Notes: generated by a model from the letters alone, not told the origin. A stretch of DNA of 5,639 nucleotides from Gudongella sp049310905 (GCF_049310905.1 NZ_JBMEMN010000055.1:1-5639), one strand, 5' to 3'. Counted from the first letter of the stretch, positions 1-5,362 are shown. A program made the numbers and translations.

Positions 1-77
1 CTCTTGGCTATGTGCTTGGCACTATCAACCCGCACTGGGGACTTTCACCCGTTAGATTGCACCCATGCCGGGCGCAC
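1..77 (-). mobile_element. Group II intron, 5' end (partial, runs off left edge)
   Basis: Read on the minus strand from 77 leftwards, the sequence begins GTGCGCCCGGCATGGGTG and continues to GGGTGAAAGTCCC. This is the GUGYG 5' splice-site consensus and the start of ribozyme domain I as found in bacterial group II introns that carry a reverse transcriptase/maturase. No protein-coding part is visible; the maturase and the catalytic domains V and VI would lie left of the window. The boundary at 77 falls just after a hairpin (84-105), which on the minus strand is followed by TTTTATCC. Insertion just past an intrinsic terminator is the known habit of group IIC introns, so class C is inferred from position, not from domain structure. 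The short plus-strand open frame across this stretch is not treated as a gene. Confidence 0.72.
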
Positions 78-83
78 GGATAA

Positions 84-113
84 AAGGCTCCCATTTCGGA
101 GCCTTCTTTTTTT
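84..113. terminator. Hairpin terminator, usable on both strands
   Basis: AAGGCTCC (84-91) pairs perfectly with GGAGCCTT (98-105) around a six-base loop and is followed on the plus strand by CTTTTTTT (106-113), a classical intrinsic terminator for transcription entering from the left. On the minus strand the same stem is followed by TTATCC and then the group II intron boundary at 77, so it also resembles the terminator target of a group IIC intron. It insulates the asparaginase gene from upstream transcription. Confidence 0.85.
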
Positions 114-114
114 G

Positions 115-143
115 TTGAAGCTTCCTCTGGATTGTGTTAGGAT
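115..143 (+). promoter_or_regulatory. Candidate sigma-A promoter for the asparaginase gene
   Basis: TTGAAG (115-120) and TAGGAT (138-143) are separated by 17 bp, directly after the terminator and about 70 bp ahead of the asparaginase start. Each hexamer departs from consensus at two positions. A TATATATAG stretch at 146-154 is an alternative -10, but it lacks a convincing -35. The leader to 211 is too short for a T-box and no riboswitch was recognised. Confidence 0.35.
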
Positions 144-211
144 TTTATATATAGAAGTGAAATGTTTATTTCAACAAGATTATCCTACAAAAATAAATAG
201 GAGGTGTCCAG

Positions 212-1198
212 ATGACAAAAAAACTGGCAATAATCTTCACTGGCGGAACCATTTCAATGAAATTCGATCCTGAGCTTCACGCTGCAATACCTGCATTGAA
301 TGCTGATGAAATTGTTAGTACCCTTAAGAACATCGAAGATATAGCAGATGTTGAGGTAATAAACTATGCAAATCTACCAAGTCCTCATATTACTCCATCC
401 ATAATGATGGATGTTTATCATCTTGTTATGGAAAAACTAGCTGATCCCACAATTGATGGTGTTATTGTAACTCATGGTACTGATACCATGGAAGAAACAG
501 CATATATGCTTGATCTTTTGATAGATTCACCCAAACCTGTGGTAGTTGTTGGAGCCATGAGAAATTTTTCAGAACTTGGGTATGACGGGGCTAGTAATTT
601 GTCAGCAGCTATTTGTACTGCGGTTTCGGATAGGTCAAGAGACAAAGGTGTACTCGTTGTAATGAACAATGAGGTCAATGCAGCCAGTCAGGTTACCAAG
701 ACAAACACACTTTCACTGGACACCTTCAAATCTCCCGAATTTGGAGCACTTGGAATTGTTGATAATGATGAAATAATCTATTACAGAAGTATTGTCTCCA
801 GACAGGTAATTGGTTCAAAAAAAATCGAGGAAAAAGTTGCCTTGATAAAAGCAGTAGCAGGAATGGAGTCAGACATGATAGACTTTTGTATAGATAGTGG
901 TTACAAAGGTATTGTTATTGAAGCAATGGGCAGGGGTAATCTTCCTCCTCAGATGGTCCCAGGAGTTAAGAGGGCAATTGAGAAAAATATCCCAGTAGTT
1001 CTTGTATCCAGATGCAACACTGGTAGAGTCCTCTACACATATGGATATGAAGGTGGAGGAAAACAGCTAAGGGATATGGGAGCAATACTAGGTGGAAATC
1101 TCCCTGGACAAAAAGCTAGAATCAAATTGATGTTGATTTTAGGTAGAACCACTGATTACCAGGAAGTAAAGGAACTGTTTGAATTAAATCTCTATTAG
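212..1198 (+). CDS. L-asparaginase (bacterial asparaginase/glutaminase fold, cytoplasmic)
   Basis: The 328-residue product matches the bacterial asparaginase family, which hydrolyses L-asparagine to L-aspartate and ammonia. The first nucleophile loop is TGGTI (residues 10-14, catalytic Thr13). The second catalytic block is THGTDTMEET (87-96; Thr90 and Asp91), with Lys163 in the TKTNT segment completing the charge relay. The C-terminal domain contains the GRGNLP loop (240-245), corresponding to the intersubunit GNGNL loop of E. coli AnsB. There is no signal peptide, so the enzyme should be cytosolic. The usual tyrosine of the flexible active-site lid is not visible: the first Tyr after Thr13 is Tyr52. 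The ATG has AGGAGGTG at 199-206, 5 nt upstream. The gene stands alone, ending 46 bp before the convergent PLP-enzyme gene. Preference for asparagine over glutamine cannot be read from sequence, and neither can the choice between ansA and ansB as a name. Confidence 0.93.
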   Translation: MTKKLAIIFTGGTISMKFDPELHAAIPALNADEIVSTLKNIEDIADVEVINYANLPSPHITPSIMMDVYHLVMEKLADPTIDGVIVTHGTDTMEETAYMLDLLIDSPKPVVVVGAMRNFSELGYDGASNLSAAICTAVSDRSRDKGVLVVMNNEVNAASQVTKTNTLSLDTFKSPEFGALGIVDNDEIIYYRSIVSRQVIGSKKIEEKVALIKAVAGMESDMIDFCIDSGYKGIVIEAMGRGNLPPQMVPGVKRAIEKNIPVVLVSRCNTGRVLYTYGYEGGGKQLRDMGAILGGNLPGQKARIKLMLILGRTTDYQEVKELFELNLY

Positions 1199-1203
1199 AA
1201 TTT

Positions 1204-1245
1204 ATCAGGCGCCTTCATGATCATATGGGCGCCTGATTTTTCTTT
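1204..1245 (+). terminator. Terminator between convergent genes
   Basis: ATCAGGCGCC (1204-1213) pairs over 10 bp with GGCGCCTGAT (1228-1237) around a 14-nt loop, followed by TTTTCTTTC on the plus strand. It ends the asparaginase transcript. On the minus strand the stem is intact but is followed by AAATTC rather than a U-run, so it is a weaker stop for the threonine synthase-like gene, which ends right beside it. Confidence 0.85.
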
Positions 1246-2438
1246 CACTTCATTATATTTTCAAGATCCTCAATATCACAACTCTCCACATCAATTTTGT
1301 GATGTTTCAAGCTTTCTGTAAACTTCAATCCTGATGCAGTTGCAATACATACAATCTTTGAGTCAGATGGTATAGTTCCTTCATTGATCAGCTTATTTGC
1401 AGCTGCCAGAGATGTCGCCGAAGCTGGTTGTACAAAAATCCCCGATTTAGCCAGAACCCTTTGGTGAACAATAATATCTTCTTCAGATACACCTACCGCC
1501 AAACCTCTATTCTTATTGATTAGCCTTAGAACCTGATTCCCACTTGGTGGAAAAGGGTTTTCTATAGCATGAGCGATTGTTCCATATTCCCTAAGTTGTT
1601 CAACTTTATCAGAACCAGACTCAAATGCTCTTACAATCGGATTACACCCCTTTGCCTGTGAAGCTATTAAAATCGGCATTCTATCTGTTATTCCACTTAG
1701 TTGCAACTCTCTGAAACCTTTTTCAATTCCTCTGAAATTCCCTCCAGCACTGGTTGGTATGATAATATAATCAGGTATTTTCGAACCAAGTTGCTCATAT
1801 ATTTCAAAAGCTGTAGTTTTATAGCCTTCCACTCTGTAAGGGGCATCTGAATTTATGAAATATATTCCATTTTCCTGTCCCAATCTGATGCTTTCACTAT
1901 ATAACTCTCTATAGTTTCCTTTGACCTTAATGAGTCTTGGTCCGTATATTCCTATTGGTCCAATCTTTTCTTCAGCCATTTCTTCTTTTACCAGAATGGT
2001 TGCCTGAATACCAGCCTTTGCTGCATAAGCTGCAACTGAAGCAGCCATATTCCCTGTTGAAACCGTACCAATCTTTTTAATTCCTTTAGCTTTGGCTCTA
2101 AGGATACCAGTTAATGTACCCCTATCCTTAAATGACCAGGTAGGATTCATTCCTTCATTCTTAATATATATGTTGCTACCTTTGATTTCATCATTAACTT
2201 TTCCTAAATGGACTAAAGGAGTAGTTCCTTCTCCAAGACTTAAACTATCGTCCAAATCCAGAAATGGAAAAAAAGAACCATATCTATTAAAAATACCTTT
2301 CTCCATTGGAAACTCTTCAGATATTTGTCCATCGTGAACAGGCACAGTTTCCAAAGGCTCATCACATTTAATACATCTTCCTGTTTTGGTTTCATCGTCA
2401 TATAGCTCATTACAATTTGTACATATAAGCTGGTGCAT
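1245..2438 (-). CDS. thrC: Threonine synthase-like PLP-dependent enzyme
   Basis: This 397-residue fold-type II PLP enzyme most resembles threonine synthase, which converts O-phosphohomoserine to threonine and phosphate. The N-terminus carries a zinc-ribbon-like CxxC pair (Cys6/Cys9 and Cys22/Cys25), as in the zinc-ribbon-bearing branch of that family. The PLP lysine is Lys104 in NPTWSFKDRG (98-107). Further landmarks are STGNMAAS (127-134), the phosphate-binding TSAGGN loop (229-234), and TASGLKF (367-373) where threonine synthases usually have TGHGLK. No hom or thrB lies alongside; instead an IclR regulator ends 12 bp upstream on the same strand, so the two are probably co-transcribed. AGGGGGAGA (2452-2444) overlaps the iclR stop and serves the ATG. 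The substituted C-terminal motif and the context leave room for a relative with another substrate, for example a threonine/serine lyase or a cysteate synthase-type enzyme. The fold is certain, the exact reaction is not. Confidence 0.82.
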   Translation of the reverse strand: MHQLICTNCNELYDDETKTGRCIKCDEPLETVPVHDGQISEEFPMEKGIFNRYGSFFPFLDLDDSLSLGEGTTPLVHLGKVNDEIKGSNIYIKNEGMNPTWSFKDRGTLTGILRAKAKGIKKIGTVSTGNMAASVAAYAAKAGIQATILVKEEMAEEKIGPIGIYGPRLIKVKGNYRELYSESIRLGQENGIYFINSDAPYRVEGYKTTAFEIYEQLGSKIPDYIIIPTSAGGNFRGIEKGFRELQLSGITDRMPILIASQAKGCNPIVRAFESGSDKVEQLREYGTIAHAIENPFPPSGNQVLRLINKNRGLAVGVSEEDIIVHQRVLAKSGIFVQPASATSLAAANKLINEGTIPSDSKIVCIATASGLKFTESLKHHKIDVESCDIEDLENIMK

Positions 2439-2450
2439 AAGTATCTCCCC

Positions 2451-3230
2451 CTATTTGAAAGTAGTTAAGTGTTCTGAAGCTTCTTTAGCGATATCGACAA
2501 TAATTTTTATCCATCGATCCTTATTGTCTTGGTTGAATCTGCTGTTGGGTCCTGATATTGACAAACAAGCCATAAGCTCATCCTGTGGTCCAAAAACAGG
2601 TGCTGCTATGCACGAAACTTCTTCGTCCCTCTCTTCAACATCAAAACCATATCCATCTTTTTTGATTCTTTGAAGCTCTTTCACTAATTCTTCTTTTTTA
2701 GTTATGGTATTATCAGTGAACTTTATAAGATCAAGACCATCTATTATCTCGTTTCTTTCAGCCTGCTCCTTATATGCTAAAAATATCTTGCCGCTTGCAG
2801 TACAATGCAATGGCGCGGTAGCTCCCGTCTTTGTAAACATCTTAATCATTTTGTCACTTTCCTCTTGGGCTACATATACAATTTCTTCACCTTCCAGTAT
2901 TGTAAGATTTGCAGTTTCTCCAGTATAATCTCTTAATTTCACTAAAAATGGCTTCAGTTCATCCGATATATTATTTTGATTATATGCTGTCATGCCCAAT
3001 TGCCATAACTTAATGCTCAGTTTGTATTTTTTAGTATTTTCATTTTGGGTGATTATATTTGATTCCTTTAATGTATTAAGAATATGATAAGTAGCACTTA
3101 CTCCATAGCCCAATGCTTCACTAATTTCTGTTGCCCCTTGTTCATGTTCCTGTTCTGCAATATAATTGATTATATCAAAAGCTTTTTTTACTGATCCGAT
3201 AGTCTTTTTTTGCTTAGATTTTTTTTCCAA
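2451..3230 (-). CDS. IclR-family transcriptional regulator (TTG start)
   Basis: The 259-residue protein has the two-domain IclR layout. A lysine-rich N-terminus leads into a winged helix-turn-helix (about residues 12-75, with the recognition-helix region in EISEALGYGVSATYHILNTL). A GAF-like effector-binding domain follows (about 90-255) with LHCTASGK (141-148) and GYGFDVEERDEEVSCIAAPVF (193-213), the usual ligand-pocket segments. Such proteins bind DNA as dimers or tetramers and respond to small acids or amino-acid-derived effectors; the ligand is not predictable here. It is the first gene of a likely two-gene unit with the threonine synthase-like enzyme, its probable target. The start is TTG at 3230-3228, supported by GGAGGG (3241-3236) five bases upstream. 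The nearby ATG (3235-3233) is out of frame and the next in-frame Met is residue 80. Autoregulation is plausible given the inverted repeat at 3274-3297. Confidence 0.92.
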   Translation of the reverse strand: MEKKSKQKKTIGSVKKAFDIINYIAEQEHEQGATEISEALGYGVSATYHILNTLKESNIITQNENTKKYKLSIKLWQLGMTAYNQNNISDELKPFLVKLRDYTGETANLTILEGEEIVYVAQEESDKMIKMFTKTGATAPLHCTASGKIFLAYKEQAERNEIIDGLDLIKFTDNTITKKEELVKELQRIKKDGYGFDVEERDEEVSCIAAPVFGPQDELMACLSISGPNSRFNQDNKDRWIKIIVDIAKEASEHLTTFK

Positions 3231-3235
3231 GACAT

Positions 3236-3241
3236 CCCTCC
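3236..3241 (-). promoter_or_regulatory. Ribosome binding site fixing the iclR TTG start
   Basis: On the minus strand GGAGGG is followed by ATGTC and then TTG. The spacing of five bases matches the spacing at the asparaginase gene. Because the ATG inside the spacer is out of frame, this site decides in favour of the TTG start. Confidence 0.75.
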
Positions 3242-3255
3242 GTTCAACTATTATT

Positions 3256-3284
3256 ATTGTACACTATTTTGTCTATTGGTAAAA
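3256..3284 (-). promoter_or_regulatory. Candidate promoter of the iclR/PLP-enzyme unit
   Basis: The -10 is TACAAT on the minus strand (3261-3256). Seventeen bases upstream lies a weak -35, TTTTAC (3284-3279). A good -10 with a poor -35 is common in regulated promoters. The -35 overlaps the inverted repeat at 3274-3297, so a bound repressor would occlude it. Transcription would begin about 20 nt before the TTG start. Confidence 0.45.
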
Positions 3285-3285
3285 G
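3257..3285 (+). promoter_or_regulatory. Weak candidate promoter of the YprB-like gene
   Basis: TTGTAC (3257-3262) and TAAAAG (3280-3285) are 17 bp apart on the plus strand. They overlap the opposing promoter and the inverted repeat. The -10 is poor. TTGTCT (3269-3274) with AT-rich DNA near 3292-3299 is an equally weak alternative. The gene must start in this 92-bp gap unless it is read from elsewhere. Confidence 0.25.
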
Positions 3286-3297
3286 CAATTTCCAATA
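3274..3297. promoter_or_regulatory. Inverted repeat, candidate IclR operator
   Basis: TATTGG (3274-3279) and CCAATA (3292-3297) are perfect inverted half-sites 12 bp apart. The centre-to-centre distance is 18 bp, close to two helical turns, as suits a dimeric winged-helix regulator. The repeat covers the putative -35 of the iclR promoter and the putative -10 of the divergent gene, so one site could control both. Binding by this IclR protein is an inference. Confidence 0.4.
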
Positions 3298-3322
3298 ATC
3301 AATCTGAAAGGCAGCTGATAAA

Positions 3323-4309
3323 ATGAAGCTACTAAAAAGCATAATGGATATTAGACTGGATTTTAATCCATTAATTCCGATAGATGATATTTGTTTCTTT
3401 GATATAGAAACCACAGGTTTAAGCAGAGATTATCATAACGTTTATCTTATTGGCTTACTCTTCAATAACAAAACAAACAACAGCTGGACACTTATCCAGC
3501 TATTTGCCGACTATATTGAAGAGGAAGAAAGAATTCTACTTGAATTCGTTGACAGGGTCAAGGATTTTCAAAAATTAGTATCATATAATGGCGACTCATT
3601 TGATATCCCATTCGTTAAGAAAAGACTCCATAAATACGGTCATAATTGGGAAAATGTTGAATCTGTTGATTTGTATAAATATCTAAGAGAAAACAAAAGT
3701 CTCATAGATATCCCAAACCTAAAACTCAAGACTGTTGAAAAATATCTAGGTATTGAACGAATAGACTTTCTCACGGGTAAAGAATGTATTAATCTGTACA
3801 AATCCTATGTAAACAATAATAGTGATCATCTTCTTAAGGCCATCCTTCAGCATAACTATGATGACTTGCAGTATATGCCACATCTTCTGAAACTCTACAA
3901 TCTTCTTGAAGATGAAAAAACAGTAAGGATAGAGTCTGCGGATCCAAATGTAATATTGCATATCGATAATATAGCCTTTATTGGGAATAACCTTGTTATT
4001 ACTGGTAAATATGAACCCTCATTTTCAATACCTTGGATGTATTACCAACCATTCTATACAATCAATATGAATAGCGAAAATGCTTTCAATTTAACTGTTG
4101 AAATTAAAAAAGCCAGATTATCTGATGATATTCTGGCTGATATAGCTGATATAAGATTGATAGCTAACAATAATATTAAAACTGATCTTTCTCCTTATGA
4201 TACCCCAAAAGGAATACTGGTTTTAAGAACAGGCAATAATATTTATATCAAAAACATCAAGGCAATTGTAGAAAATTTATTTCTTACACACTATAACAAT
4301 AGACAATAA
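3323..4309 (+). CDS. YprB-like RNase H-fold (DEDD-type) exonuclease domain protein
   Basis: The N-terminal ~195 residues of this 328-residue protein match the YprB-type RNase H-like (DnaQ-like 3'-5' exonuclease) domain of Bacillota. Exo I is FFDIETTG (25-32; Asp27, Glu29), Exo II is SYNGDSFDIPF (87-97; Asn89, Asp94) and Exo III is HNYDD (177-181). All metal-ligand acidic residues appear intact, so it should be an active nuclease, with DNA or RNA as substrate unresolved. The remaining ~130 residues look beta-rich, have no recognised motif, and differ from the TPR-bearing tail known for B. subtilis YprB. There is no signal peptide or membrane segment, so it is cytoplasmic. The start at 3323 has only a weak, distant AAAGG (3307-3311). 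Met8 (3344) is an alternative with no better site. The gene is divergent from iclR and ends at a terminator shared with the tRNA cluster. Confidence 0.85.
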   Translation: MKLLKSIMDIRLDFNPLIPIDDICFFDIETTGLSRDYHNVYLIGLLFNNKTNNSWTLIQLFADYIEEEERILLEFVDRVKDFQKLVSYNGDSFDIPFVKKRLHKYGHNWENVESVDLYKYLRENKSLIDIPNLKLKTVEKYLGIERIDFLTGKECINLYKSYVNNNSDHLLKAILQHNYDDLQYMPHLLKLYNLLEDEKTVRIESADPNVILHIDNIAFIGNNLVITGKYEPSFSIPWMYYQPFYTINMNSENAFNLTVEIKKARLSDDILADIADIRLIANNNIKTDLSPYDTPKGILVLRTGNNIYIKNIKAIVENLFLTHYNNRQ

Positions 4310-4337
4310 AAAAACAAACCTCAGGGTTTGTTTTTTT
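4308..4337. terminator. Bidirectional terminator of the YprB-like gene and the tRNA cluster
   Basis: A 13-bp stem joins the A7-C-AAA-CC arm (4308-4320) to the GG-TTT-G-T7 arm (4325-4337) around a TCAG tetraloop, starting within the stop codon of the YprB-like gene. Seven Ts on the plus strand and seven Ts on the minus strand make it a textbook stop for both convergent transcripts. Confidence 0.9.
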
Positions 4338-4340
4338 GTG

Positions 4341-4417
4341 TGGTGGGCCTTCAGGGACTCGAACCCCAGACCTACCGGTTATGAGCCGGGCGCTCTAACC
4401 AACTGAGCTAAAGGCCC
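4341..4417 (-). tRNA. tRNA with CAT anticodon (Met or Ile2), last gene of the cluster
   Basis: The acceptor GGGCCTT pairs with AAGGCCC, the discriminator is A and the CCA is encoded (4343-4341). The anticodon loop CTCATAA gives CAT. Elongator Met and the lysidine-modified Ile2 tRNA share this anticodon. The CCTTTAGC start and CTCATAA loop resemble Bacillus Ile2 more than Bacillus elongator Met, so Ile2 is a real option. The anticodon stem has a C27-U43 mismatch. The T stem has a U49-G65 wobble, the only base differing from the second copy at 4864-4940. Confidence 0.93.
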
Positions 4418-4442
4418 TTAAATCAGTTTTACTTGATTTAAG
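4417..4442 (-). other. AT-rich hairpin between tRNA-Ile and the last CAT tRNA
   Basis: TTAAATCA (4418-4425) and TGATTTAA (4434-4441) are perfect inverted repeats around an 8-nt loop; C4417 (first base of the CAT tRNA) and G4442 could add a ninth pair. There is no U-run after it, so it is not a terminator. In the precursor RNA it would hold the 25-nt spacer in a hairpin between two tRNAs, possibly presenting the ends to processing RNases. Confidence 0.45.
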
Positions 4443-4512
<70 letters not shown>

Positions 4513-4519
<7 letters not shown>

Positions 4520-4637
4520 ATACATTATTGTTGGTTTTTTCAGTTGTATTGGACTTTTTGCGTGCCCAGCCGGTTAATAGCCGTAACTTGTTACGTTGCA
4601 ATTTAGCGGATAGGGTGCAAGTCCATACGTTATTGTT
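4513..4637 (-). repeat. Direct repeat of the tRNA-Ile 5' region (copies 4513-4532 and 4618-4637)
   Basis: CAAGTCCATACATTATTGTT at 4513-4532 recurs at 4618-4637 with a single change (A4524 to G4629), an offset of 105 bp. On the minus strand the copied piece is the A-rich leader, then GTATGGACTTG, meaning the leader plus the first bases of tRNA-Ile. Similarity continues a little to both sides with a 4-nt indel in the A-run. It suggests an old partial tandem duplication, or recombination, in the Trp-Ile spacer. Confidence 0.75.
4551..4624. other. Unrecognised 74-nt structured segment in the Trp-Ile spacer
   Basis: The segment begins GGACTT and ends AAGTCC, so its ends pair, and the inner GC and CCC/GGG pieces can extend the stem with bulges. 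Inside are CGTAA-CTTG-TTACG (4582-4595), a clean hairpin, and CGG/CCG pairs around a 7-nt loop (CGGTTAATAGCCG, 4571-4583). Its length and ends are tRNA-like, mirroring the tRNA-Ile acceptor, but it has no TTCGA-type T arm and no D arm. It could be a decayed tRNA copy, a small inverted-repeat element or a fragment of a ribozyme-type element. Together with its flanks it fills the 128-bp gap 4520-4647, which holds no credible protein gene. Confidence 0.4.
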
Positions 4638-4647
4638 TTTAATAAAT

Positions 4648-4721
4648 TGGCAGGGGTGGAAGGAATCGAACCCTCATCGACGGTTTTGGAGACCGTTGTT
4701 ATACCGTTTAACTACACCCCT
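4648..4721 (-). tRNA. tRNA-Trp (CCA)
   Basis: The acceptor AGGGGTG pairs with CACCCCT, with discriminator G as expected for Trp and an encoded CCA (4650-4648). The anticodon stem ACGGT/ACCGT encloses loop CTCCAAA, giving CCA, which reads TGG. The T loop is TTCGATT. It lies between tRNA-Phe and the odd spacer preceding tRNA-Ile. Confidence 0.96.
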
Positions 4722-4739
4722 TTAAAATTTAAAAAAACT

Positions 4740-4763
4740 AAAAAAAAAAGATAATTAAATCTT
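4740..4763 (-). terminator. Weak possible terminator or attenuator between tRNA-Phe and tRNA-Trp
   Basis: On the minus strand AAGAT (4763-4759) can pair with ATCTT (4752-4748) around a 6-nt loop, followed by a run of ten Ts (4749-4740) and a second T-run shortly after. The stem is only five A/T-rich pairs, so strong termination is unlikely. Partial read-through that lowers the Trp, Ile and last CAT tRNAs is conceivable, and a plain AT-rich spacer is equally possible. Confidence 0.25.
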
Positions 4764-4764
4764 A

Positions 4765-4840
4765 TGGTGCCCAGAGCCGGAATCGAACCAGCGACACGTG
4801 GATTTTCAGTCCACTGCTCTACCGACTGAGCTATCTGGGC
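4765..4840 (-). tRNA. tRNA-Phe (GAA)
   Basis: The acceptor GCCCAGA pairs fully with TCTGGGC, with discriminator A and an encoded CCA (4767-4765). The anticodon stem GTGGA/TCCAC encloses CTGAAAA, giving GAA, which reads TTC and TTT. The D arm is GCTCAGTCGGTAGAGC and the T loop TTCGATT. Confidence 0.97.
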
Positions 4841-4863
4841 TAATGATTATGCCATTATGTAGT

Positions 4864-4940
4864 TGGTGGGCCTTCAGGGACTCGAACCCCGGACCTACCG
4901 GTTATGAGCCGGGCGCTCTAACCAACTGAGCTAAAGGCCC
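4864..4940 (-). tRNA. tRNA with CAT anticodon (Met or Ile2), second copy
   Basis: This is identical to the tRNA at 4341-4417 except for C49 in place of U49, which restores a C-G pair at the base of the T stem. The acceptor GGGCCTT/AAGGCCC, loop CTCATAA, discriminator A and encoded CCA (4866-4864) are the same, as is the C27-U43 mismatch. Met and lysidine-modified Ile2 cannot be told apart by anticodon. The two copies lie 523 bp apart in the same orientation and could recombine, deleting the Phe, Trp and Ile genes between them. Confidence 0.94.
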
Positions 4941-4951
4941 CCATACTATTT

Positions 4952-5042
4952 TGGCGGAGAAGGAGGGATTTGAACCCTCGCGCCCCGTGAAGGACCTACT
5001 CCCTTAGCAGGGGAGCCTCTTCAGCCACTTGAGTACTTCTCC
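4952..5042 (-). tRNA. tRNA-Ser (GCT)
   Basis: The acceptor GGAGAAG pairs with CTTCTCC, with discriminator G and an encoded CCA (4954-4952). The anticodon stem CTCCC/GGGAG encloses CTGCTAA, giving GCT, which reads AGC and AGT. The 91-nt length and the long variable arm mark a class II tRNA, as expected for serine. The T loop is TTCAAAT. Only three bases separate its 5' end from the CCA of the preceding Ser(TGA) gene. Confidence 0.96.
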
Positions 5043-5043
5043 T

Positions 5044-5134
<91 letters not shown>

Positions 5135-5141
5135 ATAAAAC

Positions 5142-5217
5142 TGGTGACCCATCCGCGACTCGAACGCGGGACACCCTGATTAAAAGTCAGGTGCTCTGCC
5201 AACTGAGCTAATGGGTC
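5142..5217 (-). tRNA. tRNA-Lys (TTT)
   Basis: The acceptor GACCCAT pairs with ATGGGTC, with discriminator A and an encoded CCA (5144-5142). The anticodon stem CCTGA/TCAGG encloses CTTTTAA, giving TTT, which reads AAA and AAG. The D arm is GCTCAGTTGGCAGAGC and the T loop TTCGAGT. A 62-bp spacer (5218-5279), among the longest in the cluster, separates it from tRNA-Gln. Confidence 0.97.
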
Positions 5218-5236
5218 ATATTAAATTCATACCAAA

Positions 5237-5249
5237 GTATAATTTATAC
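5237..5249. repeat. 13-bp palindrome in the Lys-Gln spacer
   Basis: GTATAATTTATAC is a perfect inverted repeat about its central base, and ATACCAA occurs on either side of it (5229-5235 and 5246-5252). No convincing minus-strand promoter or terminator was found in this spacer, although TATACT-like hexamers lie inside the palindrome. Its role is unknown and it may be chance in AT-rich DNA. Confidence 0.3.
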
Positions 5250-5279
5250 CAAGCAATCTTGCCTGATATAAAATGAAAA

Positions 5280-5356
5280 TGGCTGGGGTGACAGGACTCG
5301 AACCTGTGGAATGCTAGAGTCAAAGTCTAGTGCCTTACCGGCTTGGCTACACCCCA
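5280..5356 (-). tRNA. tRNA-Gln (TTG)
   Basis: The acceptor TGGGGTG pairs with CACCCCA, with the U1-A72 pair and discriminator G typical of glutamine tRNAs, and an encoded CCA (5282-5280). The anticodon stem CTAGA/TCTAG encloses CTTTGAC, giving TTG, which reads CAA and CAG. The D arm is GCCAAGCCGGTAAGGC and the T arm ACAGG-TTCGAGT-CCTGT. Confidence 0.96.
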
Positions 5357-5362
5357 ACAATA

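Noticed and set aside
120..211. T-box or other riboswitch ahead of the asparaginase gene
   Set aside because: The leader is under 100 nt, with no T-box sequence and no antiterminator/terminator pair.
4..273. Plus-strand open frame of 89 codons at the left edge
   Set aside because: It crosses the antisense of the group II intron end and a terminator, has no ribosome binding site and overlaps the asparaginase start.
3233..3235. ATG as the start of the IclR gene
   Set aside because: It is out of frame with the IclR reading frame; the TTG five bases downstream is in frame and well spaced from GGAGGG.
4551..4624. Calling the spacer segment a tRNA gene
   Set aside because: It has tRNA length and paired ends, but no D arm, no TTCRA T loop, no encoded CCA and no credible anticodon arm.
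4528..4725. Plus-strand open frame of 65 codons over the Trp-Ile spacer
   Set aside because: It runs antisense through tRNA-Trp, has no ribosome binding site and shows no protein-like composition.
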